Of a stretch of DNA of 12,925 bases, positions 1 to 6,616 are shown in pieces; position 1 is the stretch's first letter; each line of letters starts with the position of its first letter. The stretch is taken from contig JAIRSX010000107.1 in the NCBI GenBank assembly GCA_031255235.1, positions 1 to 12,925 on the forward strand, given 5' to 3'. The notes under the pieces were generated by a model that saw nothing but the letters and a program-made list of their open reading frames with translations, did not search any database and was not told the origin of the DNA. Source of the DNA: Rickettsiales bacterium (GTDB lineage Bacteria; Pseudomonadota; Alphaproteobacteria; Rickettsiales; UBA1997). The translations under genes were made by a program, and so were the position numbers.

Positions 1-36
1 ATAAGTATAGATGTAGAAGAAGAAGATTTGGATTAA
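1..36 (+). CDS. Possible C-terminal end of a gene entering from the left
   Basis: The first frame reads eleven codons, ISIDVEEEDLD, and then TAA at 34-36. The acidic tail is typical of many bacterial C-termini and loosely resembles the end of RNA polymerase beta subunits, but eleven residues cannot identify a protein. No frame evidence exists beyond the absence of a stop, so this may be chance. Confidence 0.25.
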   Translation: MSIDVEEEDLD

Positions 37-112
37 GGTTTAATCTTATAGCAGGGATTTATAACTATGAATTATGAAAGTAGATAAGGAAGGATTTTTA
101 CGCACCAGGTCT

Positions 113-142
113 AATATAGAAAAAAGTAAATTATCTAGTCAA
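113..142 (-). promoter_or_regulatory. Sigma70-like promoter pointing left
   Basis: On the minus strand TTGACT (137-142) is followed after 18 bases by TATATT (113-118), a good match to -35 and -10 boxes. Transcription would begin near 106 and run toward the left edge, antisense to the possible gene end at 1-36. No start codon with a ribosome binding site follows within the window, so the target is unknown. Confidence 0.4.
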
Positions 143-165
143 GGTTAACATCTCTAGTCAAGTAC
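134..165. repeat. Tandem 10-mer TCTAGTCAAG, 19-base period
   Basis: TCTAGTCAAG occurs at 134-143 and again at 153-162. Read on the minus strand each copy is CTTGACTAGA, containing a -35-like TTGACT. The right copy extends to 13 bases (GTACTTGACTAGA on the minus strand, 153-165), and the same 13-mer is found on the plus strand at 12808-12820. Confidence 0.6.
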
Positions 166-169
166 CAAA

Positions 170-313
170 TTATTTGTTAAAAGCTATAAAGCACATACAC
201 AAGACGCACATGAACCACATTTTTGTCGTTAATCCAAAATGGTTTTTTAGGAATATTGAAATAATAAAGATCGCAATCGCCCAAATATCGTCCCTCATAG
301 TTATATGATACAT
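170..313 (-). CDS. Possible 47-residue two-helix membrane peptide
   Basis: An ATG at 313 opens a 47-codon frame ending at TAA 170-172. The product has two hydrophobic stretches, roughly residues 10-22 (WAIAIFIISIFL) and 32-45 (with CVLCMC), separated by a polar turn, as in small membrane proteins. It lies 22 bases beyond the permease stop on the same strand. There is no Shine-Dalgarno, and a second open frame of 52 codons without ATG covers the same bases (177-335), reading straight on from the permease stop. Either or neither may be real; the family is not recognised. Confidence 0.2.
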   Translation of the reverse strand: MYHITMRDDIWAIAIFIISIFLKNHFGLTTKMWFMCVLCMCFIAFNK

Positions 314-314
314 C

Positions 315-342
315 AAAATAAGTAAAAAACAATACTTATTTT
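315..342. repeat. AT-rich inverted repeat across the permease stop
   Basis: AAAATAAGTA (315-324) and TACTTATTTT (333-342) are perfect reverse complements with an 8-base loop. The hairpin spans the permease stop codon. On the plus strand the 3' arm runs into TTTTTTCTT, so it could be a weak terminator for rightward transcripts. With one GC pair per arm it is not a convincing one. Confidence 0.3.
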
Positions 343-1373
343 TTCTTAAAATAAAATCTAACTAACACACTAATAACACCCGCTATTGGCAGAGAAAGCA
401 AAAGACCATAAAAACCCCACAAACTACCACAGGCAACCATAGAAAAAATAACCAATAATGGATGTAACTCTATTTTTCTTCCAACGAATTTCGGCAAAAG
501 ATAATTCATTTCCAATAAGAGACCACCCATAAAAATTGAAAAAACTAGAATAATATAAAAACCATCAAAACCCCATTGATACATGGTCATAATAATTCCA
601 ATTATCATACCCGTTATTATTCCAATGTAAGGCAAAAATGTTGCAAGGCCACTAAACATCCCTATTAAAAAACTATATTTAAGTCCGGTTATAGCAAGTG
701 CTATACTATAAAACAAACCTAAAATAAAACACACTTTTAATTGTTCCTTGATACAAGCAGACAACACGCTATCAATACTTAAAAACAAAAATTGCGATTT
801 TTTACTTGAACAATAAGGGATATATTTTTTGAAAAAAGAAATAATTTTATTCCAATCTTTCAAGATGTAATACATTGTTATTGGAGCAACAATAAAAATA
901 TATAAGAAGTTTAAAATCGCTAATGACGTGGAAAAAAGATTTGATATATTATTGATTATAAACTTATCAACACCACCCAAAACAGAATTAATATTGTCTT
1001 TTATGTCTATTTTTATATTAAAATAGGATAGGTGATAATTTATTTTTTCGTTTATAACAGAGTCATTCTTGTCTATGAAAGATATTATATCTTTTCCCAA
1101 TTCTATTGTTTGTCTTCCTATAAATGGTGCTAACTTTATAAAAGTAATAATTATAATAGACCAAGTTATTATAGTAATGAAAACAGAAAGAACAACTCTA
1201 TTAGGATATTTCTTTTCAAATTCAGCAACTATATTCTTAAAAGAATAGGCAAAAACAACCCCCAAAGCAAAAGGGGTCAATATATTTTTAACCAAATACA
1301 ACACATAAATACTTATTAATAATAATAAATAATTTAAGATATTTTTGTCTTTAAATTTATTGTAAATAAACAT
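336..1373 (-). CDS. AI-2E/PerM-family membrane permease
   Basis: A polytopic inner-membrane protein of about 345 residues, usual for the AI-2E transporter (PerM, UPF0118) family. It shows paired hydrophobic helices at the N-terminus, a long soluble stretch around residues 85-150, then a cluster of helices. The C-terminal signature is typical: EMNYLLPKFVGRKIELHPL followed by the glycine-rich WGFYGLLLSLPIAGV. Members are thought to export small molecules or ions; the substrate here cannot be predicted. The start is ambiguous within nine bases. AAAGGAG (1385-1391) precedes ATG 1382 (2 bases away), GTG 1379 (5 bases) and ATG 1373 (11 bases); 1373 is used as the conservative choice. All three overlap the end of the upstream DUF2066 gene (stop at 1357), so translation is probably coupled. 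Confidence 0.85.
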   Translation of the reverse strand: MFIYNKFKDKNILNYLLLLISIYVLYLVKNILTPFALGVVFAYSFKNIVAEFEKKYPNRVVLSVFITIITWSIIIITFIKLAPFIGRQTIELGKDIISFIDKNDSVINEKINYHLSYFNIKIDIKDNINSVLGGVDKFIINNISNLFSTSLAILNFLYIFIVAPITMYYILKDWNKIISFFKKYIPYCSSKKSQFLFLSIDSVLSACIKEQLKVCFILGLFYSIALAITGLKYSFLIGMFSGLATFLPYIGIITGMIIGIIMTMYQWGFDGFYIILVFSIFMGGLLLEMNYLLPKFVGRKIELHPLLVIFSMVACGSLWGFYGLLLSLPIAGVISVLVRFYFKKK

Positions 1374-2400
1374 GGACACCATCGCTCCTTTGACTAATTA
1401 CGAAATTGTTATTTCTCAACGACTGCAAAAAAGAGTCAACATCACCATTCACAGGTTTAATATAATACATTGCTGCTTTCTTGTCTATGGATTTTAATTC
1501 CTTTGAAGAAATAGTGCCTATATAAGACAAAATCTTGTCTATTTCAATAAATTCTTTCAGAGACGACATTCGAATAAAAAGTCTTATAATATCAGAGTCT
1601 TCACCCTCATACTCACCAGATGTAAGTGCATTATCAACCTTTTCTGTATTTAGAGATCTTATATAACCTATTACATTCGATGATATAAACTCAAGACTTT
1701 CATCAGTATAATCATTTTGATTGAGAGTTTCGGTCCTATTTTTGTTTGTAATAACGACATCATTAACAAATTGATTACCTCTTTTTGTTGTAAAAACAAA
1801 AACTAAATTATTTACGTTGTAATAATTTGCTAATTCCTCATATTTATAAAAATTGATGGATGTTTTACTTATTTTTTCCAAATTTTTTTTCGTTAAAAAA
1901 TCATTTTTTATGAAAAATATATTATTTGCTCCTTTACTATATTTTTTTAAAAATCCTAACGATCCATTTTGAGGTTCAAATAAATAATCCTTTTTGTCAA
2001 CTACAAAATGTGAAATTATTAAATAAGAATTTAATGTGGGTGTATACCTCGTTATCTTGTATTTGTTAAACAAAAAAAGTAGATATTCCTGATTAAACTC
2101 AATATCTATTATCGCCTTATAAGAATTGAAAGTAATTCTTTCATCCCTTATTTTCATGGATTTGATAGTAGTAGAAATGTCATTTTTACTTATCAAGGCT
2201 ACATTTGTCTCGTTTATCGATAAATTTCTCATAACACGTCTAATGGCAGTATATTCCGCCTGTTCTATGGCAACTTCTCTTGCTTTTGTAGCATTTTCCT
2301 CAGTATACCTTACTTCAATATTTTCAACCAAATAAGGATTCTGTTCGTTTGCAAAAACAAGAGTGCAAAGAAAAATAAAAAGAAATATTCTCTTAAACAT
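1357..2400 (-). CDS. DUF2066-family secreted protein
   Basis: A 347-residue protein beginning with a signal peptide: MFKR, a hydrophobic core, and a likely cleavage after VFA at residue 17. Mature residues about 25-57 (VENIEVRYTEE, then AREVAIEQAEYTAIRRVM) match the start of DUF2066, a family of unknown function common in Proteobacteria. The rest (FDVSYN-free, mixed alpha/beta) is consistent with a periplasmic protein. An ATG twelve codons upstream (2436) exists, but the charged-then-hydrophobic signal begins at 2400, and a promoter-like pair ends seven bases before it. It is followed by the overlapping permease gene, so the two likely form one transcript, possibly an envelope module. Function remains unknown. 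Confidence 0.75.
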   Translation of the reverse strand: MFKRIFLFIFLCTLVFANEQNPYLVENIEVRYTEENATKAREVAIEQAEYTAIRRVMRNLSINETNVALISKNDISTTIKSMKIRDERITFNSYKAIIDIEFNQEYLLFLFNKYKITRYTPTLNSYLIISHFVVDKKDYLFEPQNGSLGFLKKYSKGANNIFFIKNDFLTKKNLEKISKTSINFYKYEELANYYNVNNLVFVFTTKRGNQFVNDVVITNKNRTETLNQNDYTDESLEFISSNVIGYIRSLNTEKVDNALTSGEYEGEDSDIIRLFIRMSSLKEFIEIDKILSYIGTISSKELKSIDKKAAMYYIKPVNGDVDSFLQSLRNNNFVISQRSDGVHVYLQ

Positions 2401-2407
2401 GCCATGA

Positions 2408-2436
2408 TTTATAGGCAAAAAAATATATAAAAACAA
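2408..2436 (-). promoter_or_regulatory. Promoter for the DUF2066-permease pair
   Basis: TTGTTT (2431-2436) and TATAAA (2408-2413) are separated by 17 bases on the minus strand. Only seven bases lie between the -10 box and the ATG at 2400, so the predicted RNA would start at or one base before the start codon. Confidence 0.4.
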
Positions 2437-2498
2437 ATTTTAGTATTTTCACGAATAAGACATTCCAATTCGCCAAAACAGACCATAAATAAGGAAAT

Positions 2499-3728
2499 TT
2501 ATTGCTTTAAGATATAATCATTATCTCTTAACTCTATCAAAGCATTCTTATTACTTATAACCATTCCGCGATTAGTTATAAAAATAGGGAAATTTATATT
2601 TTTCTGCATCAATGTAGTGTTGAAATTTTCTACAAGATTTGCCATATCAGTTTTAACATTTATTGCACTTAAAATAATTGCCGATGGATACTGTTCGTTT
2701 TGACTAATAAAATTTAGTATTTGCCATAAATATCTGTAAAAAATAATTTCATTTTCAACAGTACCTCCCAAAAATAAAAATCTATTTTTTATAGATATGG
2801 GAGAAACAGAGAATACACCTATATCACTTGCAATTATTTTTCTTTTGATTACCTTCGTCTTTATTGTGTGATTATTTATCAATTTGAGCTCAAATTCTTT
2901 CTTGTCTAAGTCTATTCCTTCCCGATAATTATTAGCATAAATCACTTGCCACCCCCATCTGTTTTGCAAAAAATTCAAAATAAAACAATTATCACCATTA
3001 CCAACTATATTTTTAATCTGTTTGATCTTTGGTATTTTTTCCAAAGCTTTTACTAAAGAATCCGCACCATAACTTGATGAATAAAAAAGCATGATATTTG
3101 TCTCTTTGTCTTCACTCGCCCTTTTAAATTGCGATATTTTGTTTTCATTATTAAAAATAATCTTTCCATCATTGTCTACAAGGGCAATCTTCTCTTTCTC
3201 AAAAATTTTTGCCTCAATTTTATCAAATTCGTCTTTTGTTGGTAAAGTAGTAAATAAAATTGTTGGTGATAAAATTTCTGGTAATTTAAGATGAGGAGGA
3301 ACAATATTAAAATCAGTTTTCGCTACTAATTCACTCATTTTTTTATCTACCTGTCTCTTGATAATTATAAAAACACGATATAAAAATCTTATTAAAGTAG
3401 TAACAACTAAAGGTGAAAGTATTAAAGCAAGATATTTAAAAGTTACTAACTGTAACGGCATTTTGGAATTGATTGAAATCCAACTAACCAATACAACTGA
3501 TAAGAAATAATTTATTCTTCTACTCGTTGGAGAACAAATATTCAATATCCAGACAGAAAAAGTTGTTAAACATAGCAAAACAAAAACCCTAAAACCAATA
3601 AAACCAAGAATTTGCCCCAAAGTGGAAATTGCACTACCTATAGTAACAATCACATCTTTTGTAGCCGTAATTGTTGATAATATGCTATTTAAAGTGGTTT
3701 TTATATACTCTGTGGTAGCATCAAACAT
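2499..3728 (-). CDS. Unrecognised membrane protein with large cytoplasmic domain
   Basis: About 409 residues. Hydrophobic helices lie near residues 39-63, 71-87 and 95-124, followed by a basic stretch (IIKRQVDKKM) and a soluble domain of about 280 residues. Late in that domain is a pattern YRYLWQILNFI, then PSAIILSAINV, then a helix and FPIFITNR. This is reminiscent of the IcmF/TssM segment in which a helix, 'NGVIL-S' strand and 'PVYVVVTK' strand follow each other, but the P-loop is absent: the equivalent place reads MLFYSSSYGADSLVKALE. The similarity is inference only. The ATG overlaps the aminotransferase stop by eight bases (ATGTTTGA), so translation is likely coupled. No Shine-Dalgarno is seen. 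A TTG three codons earlier is in frame. Confidence 0.65.
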   Translation of the reverse strand: MFDATTEYIKTTLNSILSTITATKDVIVTIGSAISTLGQILGFIGFRVFVLLCLTTFSVWILNICSPTSRRINYFLSVVLVSWISINSKMPLQLVTFKYLALILSPLVVTTLIRFLYRVFIIIKRQVDKKMSELVAKTDFNIVPPHLKLPEILSPTILFTTLPTKDEFDKIEAKIFEKEKIALVDNDGKIIFNNENKISQFKRASEDKETNIMLFYSSSYGADSLVKALEKIPKIKQIKNIVGNGDNCFILNFLQNRWGWQVIYANNYREGIDLDKKEFELKLINNHTIKTKVIKRKIIASDIGVFSVSPISIKNRFLFLGGTVENEIIFYRYLWQILNFISQNEQYPSAIILSAINVKTDMANLVENFNTTLMQKNINFPIFITNRGMVISNKNALIELRDNDYILKQ

Positions 3729-4956
3729 ATTTATCAATACTTTTTTTAAGTAATTCTGGCAATTTGGCAGATTTTTCTATTGGAAGACTACAAATTGCTA
3801 TTCTTAAACCATTATCAACAGGAACAACAAAAGCATTTTGTTTTTCCAAATCATCAATAACACTACCTTTAATAGAATTGTCAACCGGAATAGTAAAGAA
3901 AAATCCACTCCTAAAAGGTAAATATCTCAACCCAATCTGTTTTGCTTTTGATGTAAATACTTCCGTTCTCTGCTTTAAAAGATTTATGGCATCATTTCTC
4001 TCTTTATTCACAGCATCAAACAAAGATTGCTCTTTATTTATTTTAATAAATAATTCAATTCCACCCCTTGAAATATTAGACCAAGTTGTTCTGCATAAAA
4101 CATTGATACTATTATTATATTCGGTAATAACATCAGCATTTGACGATATGGCAACAGATGCACCGACTCTTAAACCATAACTTGTAAGAGATTTTGAAAT
4201 ACTGAAGGCGATAATAGTCAAAACGTTTTGAGGCAAATCAGCAAATAACTGAAAATGCTGTCTTGATTCTTTATAACCCCTAAAATCATAATCAATATAA
4301 GCAATATCATTAACCAATATTATATCCCCATATTGACCTGCTTGTTTTAAAATCTCAACAACATTTTTCCATTCATCAATAGATAAGGAATAACCTGTAG
4401 GATTATGACAAGGATCATTTATAACAACAACAACTTTCTTGTCTCTTTTGACAATATTCAAAAGTTTTGCAGAAAAATCATCCATATTAAAAGCATCCCC
4501 ATCAAACAAATTATATGTTTCAATTTTTGAATTATTTGCCCTTACCATAGTCTCATAACTTTCCCATCTGTAATTTGGCAACAAAGCAGTTTGTCCTTCT
4601 CCTAAGTATGCTCTAAACACATTTGAAATGGCACCAGAACCACCCACAGAAGCACTAACTTCAACATTTGGCAAATTGTCAATCAAAAGATTTTTTTTAA
4701 CCGAGTTTTTAAAATCATCACTTCCAGTTATACTACCAGTATAATTAAAAATATCGATATCTGGCAGATTTCTAAAGGCAGAATTGACAGAAGGCAAGAC
4801 AAAAAATTCTTCATTTTCATCAAACAAACTACCGATAATTGATTTTATAACTTTATCTTTACCTATTGATTTTTCTAACATACTTGCTTTTGATAAAACA
4901 TCAAAAACTCCTCCTTTTGGGAGTTCAACGGAACTCAATTTATCTGAAACTAACAT
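3721..4956 (-). CDS. Class I/II PLP-dependent aminotransferase
   Basis: A 411-residue, fold-type I, AspAT-superfamily enzyme that should move an amino group from an amino acid to a 2-oxo acid using pyridoxal phosphate in the cytoplasm. Visible landmarks: GGSGAISN (about 105-112, phosphate loop), Trp131 in the ring-stacking position, NDPCHNPTG (180-188) with the PLP-contacting Asn, NDIAYIDYDF (216-225) with Asp217 and Tyr220, FSISKSLTSYGLRVG (251-265) with Lys255 as the Schiff-base lysine and Arg263, and Arg385 in GLRIAIC as the substrate carboxylate binder. All catalytic residues are present, so it should be active. The sequence looks closer to the aspartate/aromatic type, but substrate cannot be fixed. 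It has no Shine-Dalgarno; a -10-like box ends eight bases before ATG. It is the first gene of a two-gene unit with the membrane protein. Confidence 0.9.
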   Translation of the reverse strand: MLVSDKLSSVELPKGGVFDVLSKASMLEKSIGKDKVIKSIIGSLFDENEEFFVLPSVNSAFRNLPDIDIFNYTGSITGSDDFKNSVKKNLLIDNLPNVEVSASVGGSGAISNVFRAYLGEGQTALLPNYRWESYETMVRANNSKIETYNLFDGDAFNMDDFSAKLLNIVKRDKKVVVVINDPCHNPTGYSLSIDEWKNVVEILKQAGQYGDIILVNDIAYIDYDFRGYKESRQHFQLFADLPQNVLTIIAFSISKSLTSYGLRVGASVAISSNADVITEYNNSINVLCRTTWSNISRGGIELFIKINKEQSLFDAVNKERNDAINLLKQRTEVFTSKAKQIGLRYLPFRSGFFFTIPVDNSIKGSVIDDLEKQNAFVVPVDNGLRIAICSLPIEKSAKLPELLKKSIDKYV

Positions 4957-4964
4957 ATTTCTTT

Positions 4965-4992
4965 AGAATATTGTCTATCTTAATAAAAACAA
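4965..4992 (-). promoter_or_regulatory. Candidate promoter for the aminotransferase
   Basis: TTGTTT (4987-4992), 16 bases, then TATTCT (4965-4970) on the minus strand. The -10 box is eight bases from the ATG, placing the expected RNA start one or two bases before it. Confidence 0.3.
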
Positions 4993-5055
4993 ATTTATAA
5001 TAATAAAGCCGGACAAAAAAATAGATAATACTTTCGATTTATTTTTGATTTTTAG

Positions 5056-5061
5056 TATAAT
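5056..5061 (+). promoter_or_regulatory. Consensus -10 box before the acetyltransferase
   Basis: A perfect TATAAT lies upstream of the gene; the -35 region (TTCGAT at 5033-5038) is poor. The RNA would start near 5068. This is 28 bases before ATG 5096 but only about four before an in-frame GTG at 5072, which may be the real start. Confidence 0.35.
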
Positions 5062-5095
5062 TTATTTTAACGTGTTATCGCGTAGTAACGTATAT

Positions 5096-6007
5096 ATGTT
5101 AATTGGTAGAAAGGTTGTTGTTGACAGCAAGATATACTTGGAACAATTGGATGAAAGCGATGCTGAATCCTTTTTTAATTTAACCACAAGAAATATAGGT
5201 GTCTTGATAAATTGGTTCGAATGGGCTACTGAGCTTTCATTGGAAAAATCAAAGAAATTTATAGAGAATTCTTATTGGAAAAACGAAAAAAATAAAGGTT
5301 GCGATTTGGGGATTTATTATGAAAATAATTTAATCGGAGTAATCGCCATTATCACTTATAAAAATACCATAACAAAAGGAGCAGAAATTGCTTATTGGTT
5401 ATCGAAGGATATGGGCGGCAAAGGAATTATGACAAAAGTTGTTAAGAAGGTGGAAGAATACTGTTTCACAAAATTAAATTTTGATAAACTTTTCATATGC
5501 GCCTTTCCTGAAAATATTCCAAGTAGAAAAATTCCAGAAAAATTGAATTATACTTTAATTGATGCCGATATTGATTCTACCGAAATAAATAACAAAAGAT
5601 CGTACTATCTATATTATGTAAAAAATCAAAGTGAATACAAAAGTAATTTTTGGAACTATCTAAAAGTTTTGATTAGAAATAGTGATTTGATTATTGATAG
5701 CAAAAAGGGTGAATTCAATGGTTCTTTGCAATTAATAAATCCAGTTGATTTTGGCTATTTTAAAAATGATTGGGATGAACAGGATCAAATGGACTGTTTT
5801 GTCGGCAGTGAGAAAAAATATGGTTTCACACACATTTTGTGCGTTATTGATTTCAAAAATAAATTAAGTGATATCAAAATTTTATATAACTGTTCTGTAG
5901 AGGAAAAAAACCTGATCTTTACAACCTTAAGTAAGAAGGAAGGAGTTTTGTTAGTACCAAATCCAGACTGGGAAGATGAAGTTGAGGATGTGTATTATAT
6001 CAAATAG
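5096..6007 (+). CDS. GNAT acetyltransferase fused to a pyrophosphatase-like domain
   Basis: Counting from ATG 5096 (303 residues). Residues 8-175 form a RimJ/RimL-type N-acetyltransferase: an N-terminal YLEQLDESDAESFFNL, AEIAYWLSKDMGGKGIMTKVV (96-115) as the acetyl-CoA pyrophosphate loop, and NIPSRKIPEKLNY (140-152). It should transfer acetyl from acetyl-CoA to an unknown amine. Residues about 183-289 resemble the short bacterial proteins annotated as inorganic pyrophosphatase: FWNYLKVLIRNSDLIIDSKKG, NPVDFGYF, DEQDQMDCFVGS, ILCVIDFKN, SDIKILYNCSVEEK. Some expected residues (HPRYP after the KG) are lost while an Asp cluster (227, 230, 233) remains, so catalysis is doubtful. Start choices are ATG 5096, GTG 5072 and TTG 5045; 5096 fits the family N-terminus. 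It converges on, and overlaps by 13 bases, the next gene. Confidence 0.8.
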   Translation: MLIGRKVVVDSKIYLEQLDESDAESFFNLTTRNIGVLINWFEWATELSLEKSKKFIENSYWKNEKNKGCDLGIYYENNLIGVIAIITYKNTITKGAEIAYWLSKDMGGKGIMTKVVKKVEEYCFTKLNFDKLFICAFPENIPSRKIPEKLNYTLIDADIDSTEINNKRSYYLYYVKNQSEYKSNFWNYLKVLIRNSDLIIDSKKGEFNGSLQLINPVDFGYFKNDWDEQDQMDCFVGSEKKYGFTHILCVIDFKNKLSDIKILYNCSVEEKNLIFTTLSKKEGVLLVPNPDWEDEVEDVYYIK

Positions 6008-6474
6008 CTATCATTCTTCAATACAACATTTTCTTTTTCTTTTGTAAATTGTTTTAAAAGAAAATTCAGTAGGACATTTAGAACAATTCCTGTATCTTTA
6101 AACAATTCATCGTCTAATATGATGTGTTTTCCTTCTATATTTATTGGAAATTCTTTTGTATCTTTACCACTTATAACTTTTGCCATTTTAGTCTCGCCAT
6201 CAACTTCAAAAAATGTACCATTCGGAACATTCATTATGATTTTATTATCTACCACTTCAAAAGCATCGTTTCTTTTAAATTTGTATTCTGCTTCCTTCTT
6301 TTTCTTATCGCCATTTTTTACAAAAGATAAGGAAGCAAATAACTCATTTGTATTATTCTCCTGAAAAACTGCCCCATAAACACATCCATCATCTTTTTCA
6401 TAACTACCAGACACCAACAAAATTCTATCCTTCTGTTTTTCCACCATTGATTCTATTTCATCTACTCTTATCAT
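5995..6474 (-). CDS. Hypothetical 159-residue protein
   Basis: Not recognised. The protein has no signal peptide or membrane helix. It begins with a charged helix (VDEIESMVEKQKD), continues with alternating short hydrophobic strands and charged turns (LFASLSFVKNGDKKKKEAEYKF, for instance the KKKKE turn), and ends with a helix (VLNVLLNFLLKQFTKE) and a hydrophilic tail. This suggests a small cytoplasmic beta-rich protein. A good promoter lies just upstream, which supports expression. ATG 6474 has only GACAGG directly before it and no properly spaced Shine-Dalgarno; ATG 6447 is an alternative. It converges on the acetyltransferase gene with a 13-base overlap, so the two 3' ends read through each other. 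Confidence 0.6.
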   Translation of the reverse strand: MIRVDEIESMVEKQKDRILLVSGSYEKDDGCVYGAVFQENNTNELFASLSFVKNGDKKKKEAEYKFKRNDAFEVVDNKIIMNVPNGTFFEVDGETKMAKVISGKDTKEFPINIEGKHIILDDELFKDTGIVLNVLLNFLLKQFTKEKENVVLKNDSYLI

Positions 6475-6492
6475 CCTGTCTATTTTGGTAAG

Positions 6493-6521
6493 ATTATAGT
6501 ATATATAACAAGAAAAAACAA
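6493..6521 (-). promoter_or_regulatory. Strong promoter for the 159-residue protein
   Basis: TTGTTT (6516-6521), a 17-base spacer, and a perfect TATAAT (6493-6498) on the minus strand. The RNA would start near 6486, giving a leader of about 12 bases before ATG 6474. Confidence 0.5.
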
Positions 6522-6579
6522 TTTAATCCTATTGATTTCTGTGCTTCTTTCTTTGCATATCATTCTCCATGAGACAATT

Positions 6580-6607
6580 TTGAATTTCATTTTTTTTGAA
6601 CTAGAAT
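6580..6607 (+). promoter_or_regulatory. Candidate promoter for glyA
   Basis: TTGAAT (6580-6585), 16 bases, then TAGAAT (6602-6607). Nine bases separate the -10 box from ATG 6617, so the RNA would begin about two bases before the start codon, with no room for a Shine-Dalgarno. Confidence 0.35.
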
Positions 6608-6616
6608 GCCTATATT

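Larger units (their letters stand above)
37..335. other. Mostly non-coding stretch between window edge and the permease gene
   Basis: This 299-base stretch holds no recognisable gene, tRNA or mobile element. It contains a promoter-like pair pointing left (113-142), a 10-mer repeated twice (134-143 and 153-162), an AT-only inverted repeat at its right end (315-342), and two overlapping open frames on the minus strand, both reported separately with low confidence. Confidence 0.5.

Noticed and set aside
74..148. 24-codon frame from ATG 74 on the plus strand
   Set aside because: No ribosome site, not similar to anything known to me, and of a length expected by chance.
3764..4180. 138-codon plus-strand frame opposite the aminotransferase
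   Set aside because: It covers the conserved Lys255 and Arg385 region of a clear enzyme on the other strand and has no ribosome site or family features.
5070..5093. Dyad around CGCG before the acetyltransferase as an operator
   Set aside because: Only ACGT and CGCG blocks match their complements; the intervening bases do not pair, so the symmetry is weak.
6119..6364. 81- and 68-codon plus-strand frames opposite the 159-residue gene
   Set aside because: Both are rich in F and S, as expected from the reverse of lysine- and glutamate-rich codons, and neither has a promoter or Shine-Dalgarno.
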